Below the pieces are notes generated by a model. It ran no database searches. It was not told the origin of the DNA and was given only the letters and a program-made list of their open reading frames with translations. A stretch of 57,379 nucleotides of DNA, from contig JAGEMR010000166.1 in the NCBI GenBank assembly GCA_021030915.1, forward strand, positions 1 through 57,379, written 5' to 3'. Shown one piece after another: positions 1-10,134 of this stretch (its first letter is position 1; each line of letters opens with the position of its first letter). Origin of the DNA: Astrothelium macrocarpum (lineage: Eukaryota > Ascomycota > Dothideomycetes > Trypetheliales > Trypetheliaceae). Made by a program: the position numbers and the translations under genes.

Positions 1-1771
1 TTATATTTATAAATATTCATTTTTTTATTGATATCTGAATTTTATCGAATAATCTTTTTTTTTTTATAATTTATATTCATTATATGAATAATGAAATGAA
101 ATTTTAGAATATTCTTTTTATTCTTCATATAATAATTAAATATTCAAAAAAAAATTAATAGAAATTTATTCTTTTAATATTTCAAAAATATGAGATTATA
201 TAAAAATTTGATATTTTAATTATAAATAATTTAAATATAAATAATATCTTCTATTTTATAATAAATAAATATATGAAAGAATAAAATATTAATTAGAATT
301 CATAAAAATAAAAAATTCGTTATCAAAAATATATTATCAATTTTATTATATAAGATTTTTTATTAAAAAATTTTTTTGATTTAATAATATTTGAATTATA
401 TGATTGAAAAAAAAATAAAAATATAAATTTGAATGAAAAATAAATAAAAGAAAAGATAAATTAATTTCATATATTTAGAATTTTTGAAAAATTTTATAAT
501 ATTATTATTTATAATTATAATTCGTTATTTTATTTAATAGAATTTAGATGAATAATTAAAAAAATGATTTTATTAAATAATCGTATAAAATGAAATTTCT
601 GATTTTTTTTTTTTTGATATAATTTTAAAATACAAAATCAATATTAATGAATATATTAAATTTCATTTTGATATTCTATCATCTGATATTTTTAATATAT
701 ATAAATAAAATCAATTTTATATAATTCATATTTTTTTAGAATCATTTTATTATATAATATTTAAAATATAAAATTATAAAATATATTTAAATAAAATTCT
801 TTTGATAATAGATATTTTATTCATATATATAGAAAATTTTTTGATATAAAATCTAATTTTATTCATACAAAATTTTATTAATAAAAAATAAAAATGAATA
901 TAAAAAATTCAATAAAAAATTTATCATATGAATTCATAAATATTGGAAAAAATATCGGAAATATTATCAATATTTAAATAATTTATTATATTATACGATA
1001 ATATTTATATTTTATTCAAATAATTATATAAAATATATCAAAAAAATCTGATAAAAAAATTGAAAAAAAATAATTTTATATAAAATTAAATTTCTTTAAT
1101 ATCAATTCAAAAATATTTATAATATTTCTGAATTTATTTCATATAATAATATTCAAAATCAAATTTTATTAAAATAATGAATTCAATTAAATATATATAA
1201 TAAAATTTATATAAATATATGAAATAAAATTGAAATAAAAAAATAAATAAAAAATAAATATAAAAAATATTATAATAAAATATCATATGATATTAGAAAT
1301 ATAATAATTTTATAATAATAATATCAAAATCAATAATAAAAATATTAGTCATTTTTTTTATATTTTATAATGAAAATATTTTTTATTTCAATAATAAATG
1401 ATAAATCTGAAAGAATTTTTTTATATATATATTATATGATTTTATAAAAAAGAATAATTTTTGATCTAATGAATATTAAAAGAATTGAATATTTGAAGAA
1501 TTAAATTTGAAAAAAGATATCAAAAATTGAATATTTGTATAATGAATAAAAATAAATATCTTTTTTATTAATTTATTATATAATATATATGAAATTTTTT
1601 ATATAAAACGCAAAATTTGTAATTAAATTCATATTATAAAAACATTTTTTTTTTTTTTAAAATTTTCAGATAAAAATATAATAATTTATAAATTTATCAA
1701 TTATTTATAAATTTCATACGAATATTTTTAATGTATTTATTTGATGAATAGAATATCATATAAAATTTTTT
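1..1771. other. Extremely AT-rich gene-free block
   Basis: The block is almost entirely A and T, with no usable reading frame and no recognisable repeat unit. By eye, nearly every C is preceded by T and nearly every G is followed by A on the given strand. Exceptions (ApC, GpT, GpG, GpC) are few and seem commoner near the right edge, around 1560-1740. Normal base composition resumes abruptly near 1772. Fungal genomes often carry AT-rich isochores produced by repeat-induced point mutation (RIP), but canonical RIP destroys CpA and here TpCpA is common. It could be heavily mutated transposon remains or centromere-like or subtelomeric DNA; nothing in the sequence decides which. Confidence 0.85.
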
Positions 1772-1961
1772 GGACGGCTGATATATGTAGATCTAATTTG
1801 ATTTAGAAGTGGGCCCGGGATGATCCTTAATATTAGGATAATTATCCAGATCCTATGCTATCCAGCTATTATGCTATGCTATGCGATCCAATGATCCTTC
1901 CGACCCCTGGTTTGAAAAAGGTTGTTCACATGAGGTTCTTGAGGGAGAAATTGGTGATCGA

Positions 1962-2066
1962 AAGAGATGAGAGGTGGGAGTGGTGGGATTCGCACCCACG
2001 CCCAGCAACAACCATAGCATTGGTCACTGGTAACGCTCTTCTACTATTGCACCATCACACTCCGAC
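1962..2066 (-). mobile_element. tRNA-derived SINE-like repeat, copy 1
   Basis: Read on the minus strand, this is about 70% identical by eye to the element at 6741-6848. The match runs from a shared GTCGG start, through a box A-like stretch (GTGCAATAGTAGA) and a box B-like stretch (GTGCGAATCCC), into the 3' flank CTCTCATCTCT. A T-arm-like hairpin (GTGGG/CCCAC) and six acceptor-like pairs (GGAGTG/CACTCC) are visible, but the anticodon arm is not canonical. Homology beyond the tRNA-like part favours a dispersed tRNA-derived repeat over a functional tRNA gene. Confidence 0.55.
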
Positions 2067-2771
2067 CTGAGGGATAGAAGTGATTGATTCGGAAGTAGTT
2101 TCATTACCTATCACGTGTAGTAATGCCAGCTCTGAGTCTAGCCAAACGTGTAAAAGAGCAAATTCAAGACCCGGTAGCGTTCCTAGAGCCTCTAGATTCT
2201 ATTGATGTCTTGATGCTACCTCTTCGCAGACAATGCAATCTGGCCTGCACGCAGTTGGAATTCTCGCACGTGCATTCCGTTGTGCCACGGCGCAAGAACC
2301 AGCGAACCATAGAAAATGTGCGACGCCGCTCGGCCTCAGAATTCAAAAGTGGTTCAGGACGTAATTAGCTTGATTGATTGCGCGGTAAGGTGGTGTGCTG
2401 GTGGCTTGGAACTCACTGAGCGATGTGGAGGATAAGCTAGCGCTGGTGCTGCTTATCTAATCCTCAGAGCTCACAACCTCGGTCGGCCACAACGGACAGC
2501 GGCCCTGGAACAACTCACAACTTGTTTCAAACAATCCCCGACCACCAACAGTTGGAACAAAAGATGTCACTTCTAAAGGCATCACGCACAAGCAAAATTG
2601 GACTATATGCATCAGGTGGGACCTTGCATGAGATGGTGTTAACCTTTAAGCCACCCTCCATAGACCCTCCATCCTAATGAGTTATTGTTAACTATCACAC
2701 CTCCTGCTATCTCTTTGTTTTCGCCATTACTTGGGACTTTGCGCTTTCTCTGCCCTCATATGGAAGGATGA
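2067..2771. other. Intergenic, nothing supported
   Basis: This stretch holds only short, unconvincing open frames on both strands. An upstream exon of the kinase-like locus at 2772 could lie here, but I cannot identify it. Confidence 0.4.
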
Positions 2772-3764
2772 CCAGGTTATTCCGTTGTCGACTTCACCTT
2801 CAGCAACCGTGACACCGAATCTGAGTTAACAGTCATGTGCAACGGTAAACGCTTCCACATTACCCTATCGGCTGAAAATTTTGAGGAATCGCCTTTTATC
2901 AAGGAAAAGTATATCCACTACCTTCAAGTTGCAGAAGCTTTCGAGCTAAATGGCTTGACCGTCGAGGATTTCTATGACTGGATTCTTGGGCCTTTTTTAC
3001 CAATATTGCAGGCCGTTCCACCTTTGGGCGGATAATGCAAGCGATCGCTCCAAGAGTACCTCTTCCCGGACACTGTAGATTACATTTTGGGCGCTGTGAA
3101 AGAAGAGCTTGTACCCGTCCTGAGCAATCACGGCCCATCCCAACGCCTTCCAGATGGTGTTTACTTATGCCAAGAACATTATTCGCCTTACCGATCATTG
3201 CATCCACGGCAAGTCCAAATTTGCAACAACTTTGACGAAGGGACGCTGTCTCATGCTCCAACAAAGGTCATTGTTGATGGAAAGATAACTTGCTTCTTCA
3301 AAGCGTACTATCCAGGAGACACTCGATCTGCGCAAATCGAGCTCAGAAATTATAAGAGTATAGAAGAAGCCGGGCTTGAACAGGATTTGCGCATATCTCG
3401 GCTTTATGGTATTGTACGGGACGACGACAGCGGTCTGGTGTATGGGCTATTACTTTCCTACATAGATTGCCGGAACCTGACCTTGGGATGCGCTCTGAAA
3501 CCTAACACGTCCAGCTATCTTCGGAAGCAGTGGGTAGATCAAATCGCACATACGCTGGGAGTTTTACACCAGGCCGGCATTGTTTGGGGAGATGTAAAAC
3601 CAGACAACATCTTAATTGACGTCACACAAAATGCATGGATTATTGATTTTGGAGGAGGATTTACAGAAGGCTGGGTAGATAAAGAGATGACAGGGACAGT
3701 GCCAGGAGATCTGCAGGGTCTGACCAAGATACTGGAATATCTTGGGATTGGAGCAAAGACTTGA
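2772..3764 (+). pseudogene. Fungal protein kinase-like gene, interrupted by a stop codon
   Basis: One frame carries a coding stretch before and after a single in-frame TAA at 3033-3035. The second part contains a kinase-like catalytic loop (GIVWGDVKPDNILID) and a metal-binding loop (IIDFGGG), typical of an expanded family of fungal kinase-like proteins in which WGD replaces HRD. The first part (SELTVMCNGKRFHITLS and onward) lies where that family has its N-terminal region. No plausible intron removes the stop: the only GT...AG pair around it spans 27 bp. TAA could come from CAA by one C-to-T change. No start codon is certain, because the frame is open back to a TGA at 2769 and the first ATG is at 2835. 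Either a pseudogene or two fragments; the kinase assignment is good, activity is doubtful. Confidence 0.65.
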
Positions 3765-4124
3765 ATATTAGTTGATAAGCCTATGGCTTCTTTGCAACCT
3801 CCTTCTCAATCACAAGATTTTATTGGCGAATCGTCCGTCTGAGATGTTATTGTAACATTTGATACTCAGGTAGGAACACTGTCCCTAAAACAAGATGACC
3901 TAGCTCAAACTCAACAATGCAGATAATGAGCCAGGCACGTACCGCAATCCTCACACAATTGTCTTAGGAAGAGAAATTAGATTACCTGGGACAAACTTGA
4001 ATGCCAAACTACCCAATGAGGAAGGTATAGACAAGTTGATATGCAGCACTTGAGATCAAGCCGCACATTGAACAAAGCTCTTAGATCTGTCCCCTGTGCA
4101 AATCGTTCCGTACCTATCTATCGT
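3765..4124. other. Intergenic between convergent loci
   Basis: This 360-bp gap lies between the 3' ends of the broken kinase-like gene and the minus-strand hydrolase. I see no gene or repeat in it. Confidence 0.5.
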
Positions 4125-4991
4125 TCAAAGATGGGTAGCTAGGAAACGATGGATAAAACCAGCAAAAACCTCTTCCAAGCCTGCGAGCGCAAAATGGCCA
4201 GCATCGAGCAAATGTACCTCCACTGTCTTAACATCTCTCTTGAAAGCCTCTGCGCCGGCGGGTATGAAACTGACGTCGTTCTTACCCCATACTGCCAGGA
4301 CGGGGGGTTGCTTCTCACGCAAGTATTTCTGGAACTCTGGGTACAAGTCGACATTGGCACGGTAATCGTAGAAGTAGCTCAACATAGCCTCCATGATTTT
4401 CGGTCGCTGTAGTAATGCATGGTCCAAATAGTAAGCGGCCGGGTCGATTATGTCCCCATTATCGACACTGCCATCGACATACTGGGCCTTTGCTCGCTCA
4501 AGAGTTCGGACTCGGGTCCTAAGGGCTTCTCTTCCTTCTTCAGAGTTTGTGCGCCAGAATTCTCGCAGCGCCGCCCAAGGCTTCCCCAGCCCCTCATCGT
4601 AACAGTTTCCATTCTGACTGATAATCGCGGTGACATCTTCCGGCCGCTGAAGGGCCAGACGCAAACCCCATGGAGCCCCGAAATCGAAGATGAACATTGC
4701 GAACTTCTTGACCGCGAGGGCATCAAGAAAGCGGGAGAGGACTGATGCCCCATTGGCAAAGGAGAATTCGTAGTTTTCGAAGTCGACAGTAGTGAAACCG
4801 AAACCGGGTAGATCTGGAGCAATGACCTTGTAGCATGGCGAGAGTAGCGTCATCAGATCTCGATAGTAAAGGGAGCTGTTTGCATACCCGTGAATGAGAA
4901 GAAGCACTGGCTTCTCGGGTGATCCAGCATGACGATAAAAAATAGAAACATTGCCATCGAGCTTTACGCGAGATATTTTTGGGAGTTCCAT
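4125..4991 (-). CDS. Alpha/beta hydrolase with Asp nucleophile (dehalogenase/epoxide hydrolase-like)
   Basis: A single-exon 288-residue protein with the usual length for this fold. The oxyanion-hole HG is at residues 34-35. The nucleophile elbow reads IFDFGAP, which puts Asp103 where lipases have serine; haloalkane dehalogenases and soluble epoxide hydrolases also use Asp there. The probable acid is Asp239 in VWGKND and the probable base His266 in DAGHF. No signal peptide, so likely cytosolic. It is divergent from, and clearly paralogous to, the hydrolase at 5874 (shared FDFGAP, WGKND, GAEAFKRDV), suggesting local duplication with inversion. Substrate unknown. The start at MELPKI matches the short N-terminus of the paralogue. 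Confidence 0.88.
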   Translation of the reverse strand: MELPKISRVKLDGNVSIFYRHAGSPEKPVLLLIHGYANSSLYYRDLMTLLSPCYKVIAPDLPGFGFTTVDFENYEFSFANGASVLSRFLDALAVKKFAMFIFDFGAPWGLRLALQRPEDVTAIISQNGNCYDEGLGKPWAALREFWRTNSEEGREALRTRVRTLERAKAQYVDGSVDNGDIIDPAAYYLDHALLQRPKIMEAMLSYFYDYRANVDLYPEFQKYLREKQPPVLAVWGKNDVSFIPAGAEAFKRDVKTVEVHLLDAGHFALAGLEEVFAGFIHRFLATHL

Positions 4992-5245
4992 CGCTTCAGA
5001 GGGACAATGGTGACGTCGCTTTCGGTATGCAAATACGAGATGCTCAACTGTGGGAGCAGCCTTAATACTTATGCACTCCGATATCGCATCAGTGCAGTCA
5101 TTCTGCCAGTTGATTCAATAGCGAGCGTTCCCAACTATGGTATCCAAAGCCGAGGGTCGTGGATATTTGTCAAGGCTGCGACTCCGCTTTCCTTCACCTA
5201 GGGATGAAATCAGAAAAGTCACACCAGGGTCACCTCAATCAGATT

Positions 5246-5361
5246 TGCTAAGCAGTGTAAGCGGATCATAGGCAGATCTAGTGGGATTGCTCCTATGACT
5301 GCTTAGCTAAAATAAATTCTCCAGTGTCAAATTGTCTATAATTGACTTGACTTGCTAAGCA
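5246..5361. promoter_or_regulatory. Three regularly spaced TGCTAAGCA-type palindromes in a divergent promoter
   Basis: TGCTAAGCA occurs at 5246-5254 and 5353-5361, and its complement-like form TGCTTAGC at 5300-5307. The sites are 54 and 53 bp apart, about five helical turns. A weaker GGCTAAGC lies at 5430-5437. They sit between the divergent hydrolases, so a factor binding here could act on both. This is inferred from spacing and symmetry only. Confidence 0.4.
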
Positions 5362-5690
5362 ATTCTAATCGAAGTTTTTCTAATGTCAGCCCCTGGTGCC
5401 CTCATACCCGGACAGTGCTAACCCGGTAAGGCTAAGCTTCTTAACTGCTTATCCCGTCCCATGCATCACACATCCACAAATCGTAATGGACTCTTTCCTA
5501 ATCTGGTAGAAACCACCTACCCCAATGTTCGCTTTTCCTAATCTGTATGGAAGCCCGGGAGCTTTCTAGGAATAATAGGACAAGCTTTCTGACTAAGAGC
5601 TCCAGCTTCCAGCACTTCCATTAGATGTGTCAACTATGCACTAGCCCAGCTCGCCGGCCAGAGCAATATGACCGGGGGGGTCTACCTAGC

Positions 5691-5700
5691 ATATATAAGG
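5691..5700 (+). promoter_or_regulatory. TATA box of the plus-strand hydrolase
   Basis: ATATATAAGG lies about 180 bp upstream of the ATG at 5874, a normal spacing for a fungal TATA element with a 5' leader of roughly 150 bp. Confidence 0.55.
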
Positions 5701-5873
5701 CTGCTTCAGAATCATCCTTCTTGGTTGAAATAAGAGCTGTTTAAATCGATATTTCATATGTCAGCACATCGAATTCTTTGCTATCATTTCTTCTGACAAG
5801 CACATATCAACTTGGAGTGTAGGCTGTGCTATCTGTTGTAATCTTCTGCCTGCTGACAAGTTGTTAGAGAATC

Positions 5874-6725
5874 ATGTCAGCCGTTGAGTACAAGACTGTT
5901 CAGGTCGACTCTGTCAAGATCTTCTATCGGGAGGCAGGCTCGGCTTCACTTCCAGGTCTTTTGCTGCTACACGGCCATGCGTCTGCCTCGCATACTTTTC
6001 GAAACATCATACCCCAACTCTCCAGCACTTTTCATGTCGTGGCGCCGGATTATCCAGGCTTTGGCAATTCGGATCGACCCGATCCAAAGGACTACTCTTA
6101 TACATTTGTCAATCTTGCGAGTAGCATCGACAAATTTACTGAGCAGATTGGTTTGACCAAATATAGTGTCTACCTTTTCGACTTTGGGGCACCTATCGGA
6201 TTCATGATGGCGTCGAAGCATCCCGAGCGCATCACTGGAATATTCTCGCAATCTGGCAATACATACGACGAGGGCCTTGCGCCGGCCTTCGAAGGCATCA
6301 AGGCTATGTGGGCCAGTCCCGACGACCCAGCTAAATGGGAACCTCTCAAACATATTTTTTCGCCTCAGGGGATTCAATGGGCCTACAAGCATGGGGTAGA
6401 ATCACCTTCTCTCATTTCCCCCGATCCGCCAGCTTTGGATGTCTACTACACTTCTCGTGAAGGAGCGCTCGATATCCAGCTTGCTCTCTTACGCGATTAT
6501 GAAAACAATGTCAAGTCGTATCCTGAGTGGCAGGCCTATCTGCGAAAGCACAAGCCAAAGTTAGTGGCATTGTGGGGCAAGAATGATCCATTCTTTGCCT
6601 CTCCCGGTGCAGAAGCTTTTAAGCGCGATGTACCTGATGCCGAAATCAGCATCATCGATGGCAGTCATTTCCTCAATGAGAGTCATCCGCAAGAGATCAT
6701 CAAGGGACTGAAGAAGTTGCTCTAA
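5874..6725 (+). CDS. Alpha/beta hydrolase with Asp nucleophile (paralogue)
   Basis: A single-exon 283-residue alpha/beta hydrolase. Oxyanion-hole HG is at 33-34 (LLLHGHASA), the nucleophile Asp103 in LFDFGAP, the acid probably Asp238 in LWGKND and the base His265 in DGSHF. The residues match the minus-strand neighbour at 4125-4991 position for position, so the two are paralogues arranged head to head with 882 bp between start codons. Aspartate as nucleophile points to the haloalkane dehalogenase/epoxide hydrolase branch rather than esterases; the actual substrate cannot be told. No targeting signal is seen. The stop codon is only 15 bp before the SINE-like repeat at 6741. Confidence 0.88.
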   Translation: MSAVEYKTVQVDSVKIFYREAGSASLPGLLLLHGHASASHTFRNIIPQLSSTFHVVAPDYPGFGNSDRPDPKDYSYTFVNLASSIDKFTEQIGLTKYSVYLFDFGAPIGFMMASKHPERITGIFSQSGNTYDEGLAPAFEGIKAMWASPDDPAKWEPLKHIFSPQGIQWAYKHGVESPSLISPDPPALDVYYTSREGALDIQLALLRDYENNVKSYPEWQAYLRKHKPKLVALWGKNDPFFASPGAEAFKRDVPDAEISIIDGSHFLNESHPQEIIKGLKKLL

Positions 6726-6740
6726 CCAGATTCAGAGCGC

Positions 6741-6848
6741 GTCGGGCGTGGTGGCGCAATGTTAGAAGAGCGCCGCTGGTGTCCAAGTTAGCGATCGTTG
6801 CTGCTAGTGGTAGATTCGAATCTCGCCACCCCCATCTCTCATCTCTTC
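6741..6848 (+). mobile_element. tRNA-derived SINE-like repeat, copy 2
   Basis: This is the plus-strand counterpart of the element at 1962-2066. It has a box A-like GTGGCGCAATGTTAGA, a possible anticodon arm (GCTGG...TTAGC enclosing TGTCCAAG) and a box B-like GATTCGAATC. The acceptor stem is not complementary, so it should not work as a tRNA. It shares the 3' flank CATCTCTCATCTCT with copy 1, which supports a mobile unit larger than a tRNA. Confidence 0.55.
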
Positions 6849-7182
6849 TCTATAGGCTTGGCAACCTAGTTTTCTCCACTCCTAAAGCTGCTGAGTGCTT
6901 TGTTGCGAAATAAGATTGCTGTGAAAAAATAATGAATGATGAATTATTAGTAAAATCAACGGCTGCTGAGTTTATATTAGCCAATTGTGGATGTATATTC
7001 TCAAGAACTTTTGTCTGTCATTACGGAAATTTTAGGTCAGGGCTAGATTGGGCTAGGCAATAAGAAGATTGAACAAAGATATAGTGGAAAAAAGTGTTTG
7101 CTAGTTTTTTTAAGTAGTTAATGGTAAAGAGTCAAGGCCGTTGATCTCCTCCTCAGAGGCGTGTCCTTGTCTTCGATGGCAT

Positions 7183-7427
7183 CAGGGGTCTTAAGAATCC
7201 TATGAATTGAATATGCATGAATATGCATGTTTATGAATGAATTGTGAATTATTCAGAATAATGACCGTTAACCCTAACCCTGATCTAGAATTTGAACTAA
7301 AATTTGATTCAATTTTAAGTGAATTTTACATATACTAAGTTATGAATAATATTCCTATGCATGCACAATTTGGCATATGCATGCATATGAATAGTATTCA
7401 TAACAAAAGCAATTCTTAAGACCCCTG
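7183..7427. mobile_element. hAT-type MITE (245 bp)
   Basis: The ends are perfect 16-bp terminal inverted repeats: CAGGGGTCTTAAGAAT at 7183-7198 and its reverse complement at 7412-7427. The flanks are GATGGCAT (7175-7182) and CATGGCAT (7428-7435), an 8-bp target duplication with 7 of 8 matching. CAGGG-type ends with an 8-bp duplication are typical of the hAT superfamily. The inside is non-coding, rich in ATGCAT and ATTCAT motifs, and contains TTAACCCTAACCCT at 7268-7281. It has no transposase, so it would need one supplied in trans. Confidence 0.75.
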
Positions 7428-7435
7428 CATGGCAT

Positions 7436-8245
7436 ACCCAAAAAAGAAGACTTGCCTGCTACGTCCTATCACAGAAGTAATTCGAGAGGACTGGATGTAC
7501 CTTCAAAAATAGTTAAGCGAGGTTATAGTCAGGTCAGACGTTGGAGTGAATTGAAATGAAGCTTCGGTCTTCCGAATATGTTCCGGTTAGCTCCAGGTGC
7601 TAGGATGGTCGAGGTACATGATGCACAAACGCGATGTTCCAGGCCGCTGAGTGACGCGCTTCCGAAAAACGGGGTTTCTTTTAAAACTGCCGAGCTAACC
7701 TAGCCCAGTCTAAGTGAAGTTCTGGAATGAACTCCCAAGGCACACTTTCTAAGGTGTTCCTCGCAAGGCGTCGGAAAGGGTTGTTCTGTACTTCGCACTT
7801 TTGGTGCTATTTCACCAAGATACTTGATTTGAAGCATGGTGCCTTTGATCATCTCAATGAAAGTTGCTCATGTTGTGGTACATTTACTTTCGATGATGTT
7901 TCGAAATCCAGCCAGCTGGGACCTCAAAGTTCTCTACCTATCAAGATCATACTCTAAGTCTTAAAATAACGATCGTAAGTATTGCATTGTTAGCGCAATA
8001 ATCGTGAGCACGTTGTTAAGAATACAGTGAACGTGTATTCTCGTTGCTGTCACAATAATTCTAAGTTTAGCCATTGACATATCAAAATTACGGCGGCCAG
8101 TTGTCTGTAGTTTGTTCGGTCTTGCTTCGCTCTCCAAAAATCCAACCATCTCATGACAAGGTAATAACCAGCGTGAGTAAAAACGTAATGAGATAGTAGC
8201 TTTGTAAAGATTAATTTTGAGCGAACGGTAATAATGGATCAAAAT
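7436..8245. other. Intergenic, nothing supported
   Basis: Only short open frames without recognisable domains occur here, for example a 76-residue frame at 7727-7957. Confidence 0.4.
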
Positions 8246-8960
8246 CTATGACCCTTTAGTACCTTTGACATCGTGGAAGGAGTCATATTTGACAGGTTCG
8301 TTGGGGACTTTGTCCTTGTTCGGATGGCACTCAACAGTGAACTTGACGGGGCCACCGACCAGCGCCGGTGGGATACACATTTGAGTTGCACTTCTGTCTT
8401 TGCCGTTGGGCATTATCGACAAGCGAATCGTCTTTGATGGATCCCAGGAGTGGTCAAGTTGCTTAATGTACTCGTCCAGGTTATCCTCCGTCTTCTGATT
8501 CCAGAGTCTTTTGCCATCGTGTTTTTCGGGAATCCATGCTTTATCGAGCTTATTAAAGGCGGTTTCTTCGGCCTTGAGGACACAGAACCTGTAAATTATC
8601 TCAGATACCGCAGTATGCTAATATTGACCGACGACACGAACCAAGCATCGTCAGGAACCAACTTGTACATATCACGCTCGGGAGACGTATATACGCCTTG
8701 ACCAATTTGAGAGCCCCACATCTGTCGATCGGTATCAAAGGTAAGGCCATGCTTATTGTAGTCTTCGGCTTGTTCCTGTTCAAATGAATTTCAGCAAAGG
8801 GCTCTCACCGTCATAAATAAAGATTGGTAGGCCGGAATACCTTAGATACACGTCGATAACCGATAATGATATCTGCACGCTTGACGACCTCGACCGGCGA
8901 GGCGGAAACAAAGGCCACCAGGGCTATGAAGGTGAGATTGACAGAGTGTGAGAACAGCAT
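8246..8960 (-). CDS. Small secreted protein, conserved fungal family (possible ADP-ribosyltransferase-like fold)
   Basis: Three exons on the minus strand (8960-8841, 8775-8642, 8588-8246) join in frame to give 198 residues. Introns are 65 and 53 bp. The N-terminus is a signal peptide (MLFSHSVNLTFIALVAFVSA), followed by a possible KR processing site near residue 27. The mature region begins with IIIGYRRVS and then has SQIGQGVYTSPE, an arrangement I recall from small secreted proteins of many ascomycetes. GYR followed by GVYTSP loosely resembles the Arg and Ser elements of Arg-Ser-Glu mono-ADP-ribosyltransferases, but I cannot see a convincing catalytic Glu-x-Glu, so this is speculative. Secreted, likely acting outside the cell. 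The second intron is placed so that W-F-C-V-L stays in frame. Confidence 0.7.
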
Positions 8961-10134
8961 TTTAGAGAAATTTCAAATACTAAAGTGGTTCGACTAAATT
9001 TTTCTGAGATATCAATCAGGTGAAGTTGAATTAATGAACTTTGAAAAGAAACCTAAACAAATGTGTGAAAGGATATATGCGAGCAATGTTAGTTATCTAC
9101 AGAGGAAATGGGAGTGTACAAACGATTATATATCCATATTCGACTCTGTATGATGGTAGCAAGTTGAACACTGGACAGAGGACTGGCTACTCTTGACGTC
9201 AATGAAACCATGTGGCATTTTCCTGATGTCAGGAATACACTTAAAGCCAGCGTCGAGCGGAACACGTAGAACCACGGCGTCCATGTAGATCAGCAGGCGA
9301 AGCTAGACAGCCTTGTCGCATCCAGTTTTGCCGCACGTCAGCAGAGGAGCAAGTTCGGAAATGTATGTGCCCGCTTGTTGTAATACCCTCCAACTATACG
9401 ATGTAGTAGATGCTGATCAATTGAATTGACTTGTTCAGAACTGAAACGGATCAAATACCTAAACGTCATAACGCAGAAGATGGTGTCATTTGAAATCATA
9501 CAATCTTGCATAGAAGACGACCATGTACTATCTATACTGTGACAAGATTTCGAGTGGCTCCTCTCGCGGAATCCATATCTCTAGGCAGTGCATTTCAGTG
9601 AATGTCTGGCTACGAAACATGACGGCATCGTTTCGTATCTTTTCTTTTCCTCCGCGATGCGCTGCTGCCAGTATGACGAGCGACCGTGTCCACTGTTTGC
9701 CTGTGCCGCTTGAGGTTCAAATTCGAATTAAACACACATGACGTTAGAATGTTTCATCCGTTCCTATTGATTACTCTGGTATGTTGGCCTTGACAATTGG
9801 CAAGAAACATATCCATTGAATTGAGCAGAACGGTTTGCCTACATGTTGTTCGTAGCCGGCGTTGGTGTAACGCGGATGAATGTCACTCGGCCGAACAGTG
9901 ATGTCGAGTTTGAGGCTGAAGTCTGGTATCAGGCAAGCACCTGAACCTAGCTTGAATAGCCACGTGACCATAGGCAACCAAAATTATTTAGATTCACTCT
10001 TCGAAGCTTTATTTTCATTCCATGAACTGAAATCATAGGCTAGAGCCTCACATCTTGAACCATTTTTGCCAAGATTTAATAGGATTCGCAGAACTCCGGC
10101 CTCATTTTCTTTTTTTTTATGAACTGCACCGATA
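8961..10134. other. Intergenic; one unrecognised minus-strand frame
   Basis: A 68-residue minus-strand frame at 9771-9977 (LGSGACLIPDFSLKLD...) has a codon-like texture but no partner exon that I can find; it may be a relic. Otherwise nothing is supported. Confidence 0.3.

Noticed and set aside
7268..7281. TTAACCCTAACCCT as a sign of a chromosome end
   Set aside because: Only about two repeats, inside a MITE with intact ends, and normal genes lie on both sides.
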